This document shows, piece after piece, positions 12,301 through 24,577 of a stretch of 64,000 nucleotides of DNA; the stretch's first letter is position 1; each line of letters starts with the position of its first letter. The notes beneath the pieces were generated by a model that worked only from the letters and a program-made list of their open reading frames with translations, ran no database searches and was not told the origin of the DNA. A program made the translations under genes and the position numbers. The stretch is taken from contig JALGAS010000003.1 of assembly GCA_023078685.1 (NCBI GenBank), positions 372,001 through 436,000 of the forward strand. The letters are read 5' to 3'. Source of the stretch: Neopestalotiopsis rosae. Its lineage: Eukaryota > Ascomycota > Sordariomycetes > Amphisphaeriales > Sporocadaceae.

Positions 12301-12327
12301 ACGTTTCTTGGTCGCAGCCCTAGGCAT
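9324..12327 (-). CDS. CaCA-superfamily cation/Ca2+ exchanger (Ecm27/NCLX-like membrane protein)
   Basis: Predicted exons are 12327-9722 and 9657-9324, giving 979 residues with a 64-nt intron. ATG 12327 is the first ATG; the upstream frame opens only with GTG. The protein shows two hydrophobic halves separated by a long Ser/Pro/Asp-rich cytoplasmic loop (roughly residues 300-660). Alpha repeat 1 contains AFGNGSPDVF and alpha repeat 2 AVGNSVGDLVAD. Splicing rebuilds the conserved continuation VMALAACFGGPMLNILLGIG, which strongly supports the exon junction. An N-terminal hydrophobic segment (AIAFVLALILVHVLF) may be a signal anchor. The Cys-containing luminal stretch before the first membrane block fits the NCLX/CCX branch. 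Members move Ca2+ or other cations against Na+, K+ or H+ across internal membranes. The organelle and counter-ion cannot be told from sequence. Confidence 0.9.
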
Positions 12328-13816
12328 CGCGATATGGCACGTGGCAAAACCGTGTAACCTGGCTTGCCATAGACCGACCGACCAAACCGACCTCCCGGGC
12401 AGGCTCCGATGATTTGCTTGATGCTTGTCGAGATTGCTGCAATTGACCTGCACCCACGCCGCAGGTGTTTATGCAATCAATGCTGGTGTTCTTTTTGCGG
12501 GGTGGAGGGCAGTAGGGCAGGGATAAGAGCAACAAAAGGAATGTTTATTGCTGATATATCCAAGTCCCACCCATACCTAGGAACCTAGGCTATTATTCTG
12601 ACTACAAAAGCGCTCTCTCCGTTGGTGGATGAACTTTTGTGCTTTTTTTGCCTGGGCCAGAGAAATAGTAGCTTTTGTAGGGGAAGAAGAACGGGTTGTA
12701 ATATCACTAATTTGCTATTGTAGATAAGGAAAAGAGAGATATCAAGTGAAAGTTGCAGCACTGGGAATTGGCAATGGTGGTTGAATTGGAGGAAGTACGT
12801 AAGGTAGGCAAGTTTATCAGGTGTGTAACGGGCTAAAGACCGAGGCCTCCTTCCTGTTCGCTCTGGAGATGGGATGCCAAGTCAAAAGGTGACGATTCCA
12901 TTGCGCTTGCAGGTCGGATACATCCCAGTAAAGTTGCCGGTTTACTGGTACACTAGCGCCACCTAGGACCCAGCGTTGGTTGCCTTCTAGCGGCAATTCA
13001 GGTTGCCAGCAGCAGCCAGACAGGCCAGACAGGCCAGACAGAACAGGTTTGACAGCAGGACAGGGAACCTCCAGTGGCACATTTTACAGTGGGCTTTTTG
13101 GATGGACTCTGCCACGCATGGTTTGGCTTGGCAAACGTTTAACCTCTGCAGTGACAACGGCCATGTCTCACGACTACAAAACCCAATTAAGAGTTGAGCA
13201 GGATGAGATCATCTCGAACGAACCCTGACAGTATTCGTCTCAGACGGGCAATATCATTCGGATGCATGCTTGTTTAATGTATCCAAATTGGGAGCTGCCT
13301 TCCAAAAAAGTATATCACCATGGGTACAGAGCATGTACACAGAGAACTGGACAAACTCCAGAACCATCATGGCCGCTACAATTAGGTATCGATAGCACTG
13401 CCGAAATAGTCAAATTCAAATATGGATAGATACGCCACCCACTGCACATCAGTGGTTGACCTGCACATGCCATGTGTTCTCTCAGGGCGCCGCAGTGTAA
13501 CATGAATGAGTTAATAGACTGCGGCAAGGTCCTGCTCTCATAGAGGTCGGGTCGGGGTCTGCAGAATGTACTATGTAGGTCAATGTAGTTTGGAATGTAG
13601 TTTGGCGGTAGAAAGCCCCAAAGGTCAAGGTCTGGGAAACTCACCCCGCTAATACAAACTGCACTAAGCCCTTTTTGGGCCCGAACCAAACAACTCCTTG
13701 GGCAGTTTTGTTTACTGCAGACTCGCGCCAACAAGCAGTGCACCGTCGACATTCTGCTTGATCATCACCATCATCACCATCAAACCAGCAAGAGACGACA
13801 CTGAGCGCCTGCCATC
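12328..13816. other. Divergent intergenic region between exchanger and condensin genes
   Basis: About 1.5 kb with no convincing gene. It contains a TACCTAGGAACCTAGG motif near 12575-12590 and three tandem copies of a 10-bp unit CAGGCCAGAC at about 13018-13044. A CAT/CAC-rich stretch lies just before the condensin start (13760-13790). Confidence 0.5.
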
Positions 13817-16550
13817 ATGCCGCGCGTCGTACAGAAGGCGCGCCAGAGCGTTGGCAGCAGAGTCGCCGGAGACTCCCCCATAAAGTGAGTAGTTTCACTT
13901 ACTTCGCTGCCGGATTGAACCCCCGCCCGTCTTTTTTCGGGCGCATCGGCAATCAAGAGGCTCACACAAGAAATTCCCTTGGACAGGATTCCACTCAACG
14001 ACGACCACTCCGAGAAGAAGGGCCGCGCAAAGGATCGACAAGCCCTTCATGAAAAACAAATCAATGACATCAGGGCCGCTGCGTCCACTCCGCTGCGCAA
14101 GTCCAGTTACCGCAGAAGCGACTTTCATGATCAATCTCCCAGCTCCGACCCGCGGACGCCTTCGTCGCGACGCGGGCAGCAGACGGTCACTGATGATGAC
14201 GAGGTTCTCTACGTTGGAGGGAGCAGCGTGACTCCCATGAAGCGTGTGCCTATACTGGCCAACTTTGAGGAGTGGATGAAAATGGCTACCGACAACAAGA
14301 TCAATGCTGCAAACTCGTGGAATTTCGCCCTGATCGACTACTTCCACGACATGTCCCTTTTGAAGGAGGGCGATGGCGTCAACTTTCAGAGAGCCAGTTG
14401 TACACTGGACGGTTGCGTCAAGATTTACACCAGCAGAGTCGACAGTGTTGCAACCGAGACCGGTAAGCTATTGAGCGGTCTAGCAGACAGCAGCAGCAAA
14501 AAGAAGGACCGTGAAGAAGGCGACGGCGATGAGAGCGAGGAAGAAGTTGACGAAGACGGAAATGTCATCAGGAGAAAGAAGCAAAAGAGAGTACGTGCGG
14601 AACGGCCGGGCCCTTTCTCCTGGATTTGATACTAACTGCTTCACCCAGCAACGATCTTCCGAGGCAACACTGGCACCGTCGTTTGCCTCTCTACAACTCA
14701 AGAAATTGGAACTCGAATTCGCCGTGGACCCGCTCTTCAAGAAAGCATCAGCAGATTTCGATGAGGGAGGCGCCAAGGGTCTTCTTCTGAACCATCTCAT
14801 GATTGATGGCCAAGGTCGCATTGTGTTTGATAGCAGTGATGACGCCGATGATGCCGCTGCTGCAGGTCGGATCAAGCCTCGACGAAGAGAAGATGTCACC
14901 GAGGAGGATGAGGAAATGCTTGAGGATATAGAAGAGGATGTGACTATGACCGGCCAGGAGCCCGAGCCAGAGGAGGAAGATGTTGAGATCGATATCGGCT
15001 CCCTAGGCGCCAAATTCTTCCCTGACATTGGCATTCTCGACAGCCAAGATGTTTGCCCGTCCCTAAAAACCTTTGATCTGGGAGATCCTTCCGGATCTTT
15101 GGACATCCCATTCTTGCGCGCCCAAGAAGATTGGACGCAAAGCAAGGACGAAGAGACCGAGGACGGGCGTGCTTCCGGCGACAAGTCTGGCATGTTCATC
15201 GATGACGACAACCCTCTGGGCTTTGACGACATGACAGCAATGGGTGGCTTTGATGTGCCAGATGTCGCTTTTGGTGAGGGTGGAGAGGCCTGGGCACGAG
15301 AAGCAGCGCTTGATCCACAGATGCGCCCATACAACGCAGAGACCGAGGACGGAATGGGTGCCGACAATTCTGGATTCGACGATGAGAACGGCGACTATCT
15401 TGTGCGCATGGCTCACGGCAAGGGCTCTGATAAGACACATGAAGATATTCTCAGCTATTTCGACCAGGCCCTACAAAAGAATTGGGCGGGGCCGGAGCAC
15501 TGGAGAATCAGGAAGATCAAGGACGCCAACAAAACGGAGCCTACCCGGCAGCGCAAGGAAAAGGAGCCCTTCGAGATTGATTTCGCCTCGCCTCTTGACG
15601 TAAAGCTTGGCGAACAAATTTATACACAAGCGAGCAGCAACTCTGCCATTTCCATGCCCAAGAAGGATTGGAAATCAAAAACCAGGAATCTTCTTCCCGA
15701 CGATAAGCACTTTAACTCCAAGCAGCTCCTTAGCCTCTTCCTAAAGCCCAAGGCGCGCTTGAGCAGCCGGAGACGCTTGCACAAGAGTGGCATGTTTGGC
15801 AACGCCGGCCAGGATAATGTTCCCGAGGGTGAAATGGATGAGGCTTTCTGGGCCAACAAGGAAGCAGTACAGAGTATGGAGCAGGATGATACAGTCATGC
15901 CCAAGGGCGACTACGACGCCAACTTTTTCGACGATGAGATGCCCCTGCCTGGGGGTGGTCTCCTGGATGATGACGACGATATGGAGTTTGCTGATGCCAG
16001 GGATCATTTCTCGCCTGGTGCCGAGGCGCCCATGACTGAAGCCGCTGGTTTCACGGCCTTGCTCAACGGAGGACTCACCATGGGTGGATTTGGTACCCAG
16101 TTGGTGACCTCGACTCGTCGGCTGCGGCCCGAATATGTACAATATGCCCGCGTGGCCAAGAAGGTCGATGTGCGGCGGTTGAAGGAAGAATTATGGAAGG
16201 GCATTGGCTTTGAAAAGCTCGACGTGAGTACTCATGCATTTCTTGATGACAAAAATTGTTCCAAAGGCTAATCATCCCCCCAGGACCAGCAACCTCGTAC
16301 GCCGACCGAGGACTCTCCAGCTCCGGAACCGACACCGGCAGCAGATACCACGCTCAAATTTACAGACGTCATGAATGACTTGCAGTCGGTATACTCCAAG
16401 CCAGTCATGGATGATATCTCGACCAGTTTCTGCTTCATTTGCTTGTTACATTTGGCCAACGAAAAGGGCCTGGTCATTGAAAATACGCCAGAGCTCATGG
16501 AGTTGGACATTAGGAAAGACTGGAATGCAGAGGTTTCGGAAGAGGGCTAA
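13817..16550 (+). CDS. brn1: Condensin complex subunit 2 (kleisin CAP-H/Brn1/Cnd2)
   Basis: Predicted exons are 13817-13884, 13987-14590, 14649-16223 and 16284-16550, giving 837 residues. Introns are 102, 58 and 60 nt, with a clear ctaac branch point in the second. The conserved N-terminal kleisin block (IPLNDDHSEKKGRAKDRQALHEKQI, then NFEEWMKMATDNKINAANSWNFALIDYFHDM) should contact the Smc2 neck. A second conserved block, RSSEATLAPSFASLQLKKLELEF, is completed across intron 2. The middle is acidic and probably binds HEAT subunits and DNA. The C-terminal winged-helix block (YARVAKKVDVRRLKEELWKGIGF, then FTDVMNDLQSVYSKPVMDDISTSFCFICLLHLANEKGL) should bind the Smc4 head. The protein closes the condensin ring that compacts mitotic chromosomes. 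Length and domain order are normal for the family. Confidence 0.95.
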
Positions 16551-17561
16551 TGGGGAAAGACGAGAGATGACATTCTGTTTTTCTGTTTTCTTCATCAAAC
16601 ATTGTTGAAAGAGAAGTCCTATGTGCAAACAGTCGAAATAATGATTCATGATGGTTTCTGGGTTGACCGCCTGGGATGTATGTATGCGCAAGTAGATAGG
16701 GTTCACGAATCAATGGTTAACTGTTATGAAAGAGAGATGTCTGTTGGTGTCAAGGGACTAAATTCAACATCGATCTATGGAAGATTTGAGTAAGAATTTG
16801 CACAAGTGAAAAACTTGGGAATCAGTCGAATTTTGTTCGCAGCGAGACTTTTGGTTTGGAACCACAGCGCCTATATTACACTAAGCTAAATGAAATTATC
16901 TCTTTTTCTTCTTTTTTTCTCCCCTTCCGCGTTGGTCTCTCAAGAACTCATGCGGTCACATGATGAGATGCTTTTTGTTCTCGGTGGATTCCCTTGCTGA
17001 GATGCGTTCAAACCCGTCATCTCCTTCTATATACTACCCTCACTAATATGAGATATCCCAATACCGGAAAAATGCTTTGACCAGTCACACGACTGATGCA
17101 GATTCTGACGACATATGCAATGCTGGAATGCGAGCGACTTTCGGTCCTGAAGAGCTTGCCGCCTTTGCCCAAGAAAATGACCGCCCAACGCCATAAATTT
17201 CTCCAACCGAGCCGATAAATGCCGGCAGCCATGACCACTATTCTTAACGCCTATACCGGGGAAAGTCCAGCAGAACTTTCTCAATTCTGGAGAAAAATTA
17301 AAAAAAGAGAACATGACGAGGATAAAAAGAGCTCGACGCAATAGACGGGTATGAACATCGATTTATGTGACAATAAGATCATGCCAACAGGGCATCTCAA
17401 AACGCTCAATGATAATCGTGATTATCCAACAAGATCGCTGTCGTGTGAATAATAAACAGTCCAAAAAAGTCCTAGAAGACGTCGTCTAGGATTGGTAAGA
17501 TAAAATGATTCGACGGGTAAAAATGTAGGTGATAACACCAATATCATAGGCGGAAGAAAGC
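16551..17561. other. Tail-to-tail intergenic segment
   Basis: 3' flanks of the condensin gene (plus) and the HMG-box gene (minus). It is moderately A+T-rich with pyrimidine runs near 16905-16925. No gene or RNA feature is recognised. Confidence 0.4.
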
Positions 17562-19553
17562 CTATTGTTCTGGTCTTCCCACAATGTCGCTGGCGCGCAG
17601 TAGAGCACTCATACCATCTAGCCCAGGATCTCCGCCGCCAGCTATCCTCGGGAGAGTTGGAGCTGATTGATTCAGAGGAGAGGTAATGGGTGCGACGGGA
17701 TGAGCATGAGTAACCATGCCAGAAGGATAAACACCTAGGACAGGTTGATTTAGTCTTGTGGGCGGCAAACGACTACTGATCCTTGACATACCATTAATAT
17801 ATGGCAGGCGCCCGTCGACGACTGGATCGCCTGGTGGGCGACCGGGATATTGCTGGTTGAGACCTGGAGGTTTTGAGGGAATATGGCTATCGGGTACTGC
17901 CATGGGATTGCTGGCCATGCTTGGCGGCTCCGGCTTCGATGAGAGAAGAGCGTGGATAGGAAGTGAAGACTCGCTGGGCGTTCGAGGCTGAGCAAATGAG
18001 CTTAGCGAGGTCACGCTGCCCGTCGAGGACTGCTGTGCCAGCAGAGAGGGTGGCCGGGACCAGAATTGTGATGAGATTGATGTGCGCCCAGACCTTGTGT
18101 CGTCGGGTCGCCCAGGCACGATGCTCGGTGCGCCGGCCTCGGGAGAATGTGAGATCGGTGCGAGTGTCCCGCGAAGGTCGCTCGGCTGCATCATTGCGGG
18201 AGGTCCATGCCCCGCAGACGGTAGCTCTGATGGAGCGCCAGGGCGTGTCCCAAAGTGGCTACTCGCGGGTTGTTCAGGTGCGTCCCTGCTGCCTGGACTG
18301 GAAAAGCCCCGTTGTCGGTTACTCGTCCTATCGTCATGAAGCACGGACATTGGGGAGTGAGACACATCATCAGAGTGCCGCGGGAACGCGAGCGACGACA
18401 CGACTGGAGAAACCTGGGAATCGGACTGTGATGTAATCGAGCTCAGTCTTTGTTGGCGTGTCGGTGGTGGCTCACTGCCCAAATGACTGTCTGAACTGCT
18501 GCCCGCGGTACTAGTGGCAGTACTAAGCGTGGGCGGCAAACCGTTCGGGGCGCTTCGGCGGCTGTTGCCATCTCCGTCGACTCTGGCTCTCTTGTGCGCG
18601 TCTATATGTTACATTAGCCATCAACCCACAGTATTGGTTGCGGGGAGGGGTTTGAACGCCTTACCATGAACAGCCTGCCGCTTTCGGAAGTCGTGCAAAT
18701 AGTCTGAGTAACGCTTGTAGTCGGGTGTTTTCTTATACTCGTTCATGTCCCTGTTGTACCTGTCCTTGAGCTCTTGAGCTTGCGTCTCATAAGGTTCCTT
18801 CTCTGCACGGTCGAGGCTCTGCCAATTCTCTCCCACGAGCTTTGCTATCTCTGTAAAGCTGAGGTTTTGTCCTTTTAGATCCTCACGCATTTCTGTAATG
18901 AGGTTAGCCGGGTATTCCCGCAAATTCCGTACCACCCAAAGATGGTGAACCGGGCGATGACGACATGGTAACTTACTGTTTGAAAACAAGACGTAGGCCG
19001 AGGGAGGTCGCTCTGGGGCATTTTCGTCGGGCTGTCGAGAGTAGACCGGGTTAGACTTCGCTCGCAAATTCATGTACGCTGAACCATCCAAACCGACATA
19101 CCTTGGGATGCCTCCTATATTTACGTTTCGTAGCTGCCGAGCCATCTTTGATCTCATGCTGAACTGTTTTCGGGGGTTGCGTTGTCGAGTCTTCAATGCT
19201 CGGGCGAGTTGGAGAAGCTAGAGACGCCGCAGGAGCAAGCCCACGGTGATTCGCGATTCGGCGTTGCAATTTCTGTCTTGAGTGTCAGTTCAGGCACTAC
19301 GAACAGGATACTCTTCAAATAATGTCGCAAATGCATACCCTGCGATGACCAAGCTTTACACCGAGCGCATCTCTAGAGATTTGGAATTAGCGATTGAACA
19401 CAAATTGGGACTCTTGGTGTCGCAACATGTGACATACAGATCAGACTCGGTAATGTCTAGAATGGTCTCCCAAGAGTCAAAACCTTGGTCTACGAAGGCG
19501 CCCAGGTACTGAGAGATCCCCAGCTCCTCGAATATTTGGTCGAGTTGATTCAT
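17562..19553 (-). CDS. SAM-like + HMG-box DNA-binding protein
   Basis: Predicted exons (minus) are 19553-19438, 19372-19339, 19272-19102, 19031-18977, 18892-18665 and 18601-17562, giving 547 residues. All five introns are 63-84 nt with GT-AG ends. The first ~60 residues, assembled from three exons, resemble a SAM domain (LDQIFEELGISQYLGAFVDQ, then TESDLDALGVKLGHRRKLQR). A basic linker (KRKYRRHPK) leads to an HMG box at ~113-190 (PERPPSAYVLFSNKMREDL, FTEIAKLVGENWQSL, YNRDMNEYKKTPDYKRYSDY). The rest is a Ser/Pro/Gln-rich tail typical of fungal regulators, preceded by a basic KRARVDGDG that may be a nuclear signal. HMG boxes bend DNA, and the SAM domain suggests self-association or partner binding. 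This pairing occurs in uncharacterised fungal HMG proteins; targets cannot be read from sequence. Confidence 0.85.
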
Positions 19554-22500
19554 ATGGCCTGATTGGCCGCGCGGGCGGCGGCGGCGGGTTAAGTCAGGGT
19601 GCTGTTGGGTGCATAGACTGCAAGAGGAAGTTCAGATTGTTGCTCGTTCGTTCTTGGTCGGGCGATATAGCTATGTAGGCAAAAAGAGGTCGCTTCGGTA
19701 GGAGCGACGGGCTCGTGGGCGGAATTTTGTTGTTTCTTGTTTTCTCACAAGGAGCTCCCGGTCTCTGTCCGGTCTAATAACCAGGTTGGTCGGGATAGCA
19801 CTGGCGGGGAGAGTGGATGTCGGCGTCGACAAGGCGACGTGCTATAGGCATTCGTTCTATTACGAGAAGACGGGGGTTCTGGAAGGATGCTATCGTGGGC
19901 GGCTTGCTTATTTGTTGTGCCGGCCGCTCTGCGTCCCAGGGTAACCGAGCCGAAGAAAAGAAGGAGAAGAGACTGGAGCTTGCTACTACGTGATCAGGGG
20001 TGGGTGTGTGCCTGCGGCGTCGAAATGCATGCGTTTTCCCACGAGAGCGAGGCGCAAAAAAAAGGCGGATGGGTTTTTTCCCTTTTGGCTTGCGTCGCGT
20101 TTTTTGAGGGGCCGAATCCTTGAGAAGCAATAGAAGAGGACCCAGGTAGGTAGTAATTGTGGTACAAGAGTGAAACTACCTCTCTTTTACCTTACCTCAC
20201 CAGATAGGAAAAATTGTATGTATGGTATTGGATGTAGTAGAGGCACAGGCCTGTACGTTATGGATGGATGTGTATGTATGGAGACTTGACTGGGCGCGGC
20301 CGTCAGGATGAGGTAAAGTGCCAGAAAGTCAAAGAGAGCGGTTGGCCGTGGCGTTGAGCAAACTAAATGGGAAAGTCTGTATTTTGCAGACAGTTAATGG
20401 CAATGTGGATGGGAAACTGGAAGAATTAGCATCAGTTGGCAATGGCCAGACACTTGGAGGCCAACACGATCCATCACCGATTCTGAGATCCAGGTTATTG
20501 AGACGCCAACTGAGGATCGGGATCAGAACGGGTTTTTTGGGAGAAAAACGGGAAACGGCGCTACGACCACAAGGTACATACAAGTTTACGGGGGGAGGGA
20601 CTGGGACTGGAGACTGGACTGGAGGGAGGGCACCTTGGGCACGTTGTGATGAGGGGAGGGTCCTTCCTACTGGACCTCCCTCCAGTCTCCCACTGACACT
20701 GACCAGATCTTACTTCTTAGCCTTGTTGTAGCCACAGCGGGAGACGGTAGGTAGTGAGAGGCCTAGAGGCGAGCCGGGCGGTTTTTGCTCTACCTAGAGC
20801 CTGCGAGTAGCTGCTAGAACGCGGTACCTACCTCACTGTAGCGGGCTGATGCTACGTCTTAGGCAATAAGTGGGATCCATTGACCGAGGTGCCGACAGCC
20901 AAGCATCGAATCGAAGCATGTACCTGGGAAGACCACGTCTGGCCCGGCAGGTATGGCAGGGCAGGGGTGGGTTGGAAGGAGCGCGAGTATTCCGTCAGGT
21001 AGCGAAGAAAAAAAATATGTACCTAGCGAGTAGGCAAATCAGACCATTGATCTACCTACGCATGTGCGATATCCCATGTAGCCAGTATGGAGTATCTCTA
21101 ATTCAGCCATGAGGCGGACGCTTTTCCCAGGAACAACAACCAGAACAACCCCAGATGATGAGAAATTAAAGTCATAAGTAAATAAAGCGAATCCACAGCC
21201 ATGTATTGTATTGAGCTACCAATTGGCCATGCTTCCAATGATCCAGGGGATGGGGATAGGGAGCCTCTGCGTGGATGGGTTGAATGACGAGCAGAGATAC
21301 AATGTGGGTACCGCAGTTCTGGTTGTTGGTAAGGATGTCGCGGTAGTGTAGCTAGGTAGTGTGGTCTAGAAGAAGAACGTCCAATGTTAAAAATGCCACC
21401 CGCAGAACTGCCTGGACCGCAAACTTCGTCATAACCAACCCCCAGCCTTAATTACTACCCAGGTCATCTTGGTAGGCTGGCTCGCAACGGTACGCGACTC
21501 TTCTGCTTATTCATAACAAAGGAAAAGATACGGAATAGAGGGAACAGACGAGCGGATAGTAACGTTGGGTACTGTGTTCCATGCCATTCCACGGACACGG
21601 ACGATGCAAGTCCTGCCCATCCGTATTTCTTTGTACATTTGAGATGAGTCTAAAGGTCAGGGCCCCATCCAGAGGCCCATGTCGATGAAGGCTTCGAGGG
21701 CTTGCTGCTACCGGTAATGTAAATGTGCGTGCATCGTCGTTCGTACATGGTTGGGTACTTTGTACACTCGCCTGCTGTCTAACCTACATCAGATACTTAT
21801 CTGAGCAAGTTGTTCTGCTCTGGGCTCATCTGGGTGTAGCGCGGTATGGAGTACCTACATACTATGAGTAGAATCCTAGAAATATTATTATTGTGTTGTG
21901 GAGGTAGGTCGATCGATCTGGCAACGCACAACGGTTGTTGCACAAACCCAGCAGCCAAGAACGCCGTAGTCCATAATGAAATAGGTTAGTTCGTAGACTT
22001 GCATGCATGTGCAAGCAAAACCCTGACCGTCCGTCCTGGCTGCTGGCTGCAAAAAAAAAAAAAACAAATACTACAACGAGCTAATCTGTTACTGTTCGCT
22101 AAGGGTGCATGCTGTAGCTGCAAGTCGGTTTGAAACCAAACGCGCCGCTTTGCTTGGGACGAAGAGGAGGAGGCATTTGATAGCCAGGACTAATACTCCT
22201 CCCGTCTACCATATGGTAGATCATGGAAATTTGATGTCACATATTAGCAGAAGCCCCGGGGAAGCACGTTCCTCTGACGACTGGATTGCATCACATAAGT
22301 CACTACAACCACGGGGCAATATTTGAATCGCGATGAAGAACGGCATCCAGAACAATCGTGAGACTCGCCCGCAGTCAGAGATGTAATATGTGTTTGCGTT
22401 TTGGTGTGTGTGCTGCCTTTTGGGCCAGAGTCATAAAGCATGCAATAGGTAAGGCGTCTTGGGATCGAGATCGAACCGTAGCCCTTTTAACGAACCAAGG

Positions 22501-24577
22501 AACCGCAACGGCTTCTCTATACGTGGGCGGCGCGTTTTTGTTGCCAGCTCATCGCGATCCCGCGACGGCACAAGAGAATCTCAACTCAACCCGACATTGC
22601 TAGCGCTCGGAATACATTGATTGAATGCCGCGAGCGAGACACCTTGGATGATTCAAATATCATGCCCGTTGATGACGTACCGAGAGGAACACCACCCCCA
22701 GAATGACTACCAGCCCGCCACGAGGGAGAATAGAATTGCATGTCGCGTACGGGAAACCCTCATCCAAAGCACAGCCGCCGACACTACTGTTGCTAGTTCA
22801 GTTCAACTGCCAGAGCACATGCCAGCACCGAGTCCACCAAGCAACCCTACAGGGCCACTCAGTATGCTTTTCAAAGCTGCCTAGACAAGCACGATGACGA
22901 AGGTTGATTGTATATAAACTCCATCAGACCGTGAAAACTCCATGACCATCCGGTGTTGAATAGTGTCTGGAATGGCCGACGGCAAGGATTCAATCCGCAG
23001 TAATGTATATAAAGTGGTGCTCCACGAACCCAGGAGCGAGCCAGAGACGAAGGAGAGTGTCGCAGCTGGGCAGTCATTTAATAGGTTGGATGTATCCCAG
23101 ACAGAGATGTCAAGGGAAAGTCGTGGATCGGTCACTTGCGTGAGGATCGAAAAGTCTCGAGACGCTCTTCTGAGCAAGAATCCGGGCAGGCTTTGGAGTC
23201 GTCCACCACCCCACCCTCAAGGCAGGCACTCCGGGATTTGATACCAGGATCCTACGGTACTCTGTACGTGGTTGCGTGCTGCCATGTACGAAGGCGGCTG
23301 ACGGCGATAACCAAATCCAAAAGGCTTGCAAAGCCACATGGAAGGCTCACCATGCTCGCTGCTGGGTGCCAAAGGTGCTTGGGTGCTGGCGTGTAGTTGA
23401 GGTACCGGGCTCTGGTTGCATCGAGATCACCCCTCTACGGGAATAACACCGATACCTAGCTAGCATTAGTGAGTGGATGGCAGCAAGCAGCAGATCCGGA
23501 AGATCAACATTGAAATGGATTTACCTATGTCATGTAATGCAAATTCCCATCTGTTACACGAGTCGCAAGCACGGAATTGCACATAGACTTCGTGACATGT
23601 GCCACCATCCATGCTTTCCACCATGAGAAGAACTCAAGATCGGAAGTTTTGCCGATTATACACTATTGGTGCATCCAGAAATTACCATGGCCAATGGCTG
23701 ACAAGTTTTGCGCATTTGAATTCCCATCAGACAAGCACAGTACTTGCCACATCTTTGATATGAATTCAGCAGTAGTGTCGAGCAGTGAATGCAGGAAGTA
23801 CTGTCTAGGTAAATTGGTCATAGACCCCGCCACACATGGCACAGTCTGTAGCGAAAACATGCACTTGAGATTCGTCAATTGCATGTGGTCCGCGCGACAC
23901 GCCATGGAACACAGAATCAACAACTCCTTGCCTAATGCGAAGAAAGAATGTGGTTAGCATGTCGAGCTCGCCATATGGTTTGGCGTAATCGACGGAATGA
24001 GGCAACAGATATTTGGTCATCATGATATATATCTTATCTGATGGATCGTGATCTGGGATGAGATGCACATGTGTACATTGCATACTCTGAGCTCACGTGC
24101 GAAGCTCTCTTAAATGCATACCTATATGGTAATCAATAATCAATGCAGATTATTGATAGATACATTGATGATACTAGCAATTGAACTGCACTCAAGCTGG
24201 ACTGGCTCAGTGCTTTCCCTTCCTTCCCCACGCGTTTGACGGTCAAATCAGCTGCGTCACAGTTGCTCTCGTTTTGACACCTTCTCAGCTACAACGTACG
24301 ACGTTTCCGTCGGGATCTCGATTCCACTCACAGAAAAAAAATAAGTTCTGGATAATCCCCAAAACATCTCGTGTCTCCCGCCCCTGTGTATTTCCCCATC
24401 GACGATCCAGGAACGTACCTCTCGGTCAGTGGTGGTTTGTCTGGTTTGTCTGGTTTGTTCAGTTGCGGGCCGCTCCCCTCTCTCTCCTTCCCCTTTCCTG
24501 GCATCATTTTGCCCTCGTTCTTCTTGTCTCTCTCCTTCTCTCGCTCGATCTTTCGACCTCGCTCGTCCCTCGTGACC
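19554..24577. other. 5-kb gene-free region between two divergent genes
   Basis: I see no convincing coding gene, tRNA or transposon. All open frames are short and without family features. The stretch has many copies of TAGGTAGG/CCTACCTA (for example near 20142, 20744, 20823, 21050, 21345, 21850 and 21903), an A14 run at about 22052, a 10-bp perfect inverted repeat at 24132-24157, and three tandem copies of a TCTGGTTTG-type unit at 24436-24466. Its 5' side is the upstream region of the SAM/HMG gene and its 3' side that of the small gene at 24578. Long regulatory regions or noncoding transcripts are possible. Confidence 0.5.
24132..24157. repeat. Perfect 10-bp inverted repeat
   Basis: The arms ATCAATAATC (24132-24141) and GATTATTGAT (24148-24157) are exact reverse complements around the 6-nt spacer AATGCA. 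The site is about 420 bp upstream of the small gene at 24578. It could bind a dimeric regulator or be chance in an A+T-rich stretch. Confidence 0.6.

Noticed and set aside
14480..15367. Minus-strand 295-codon frame with Ser-rich product opposite the condensin gene
   Set aside because: The Ser runs mirror the acidic GAT/GAG codons of the kleisin, which has conserved domains and matching splice sites.
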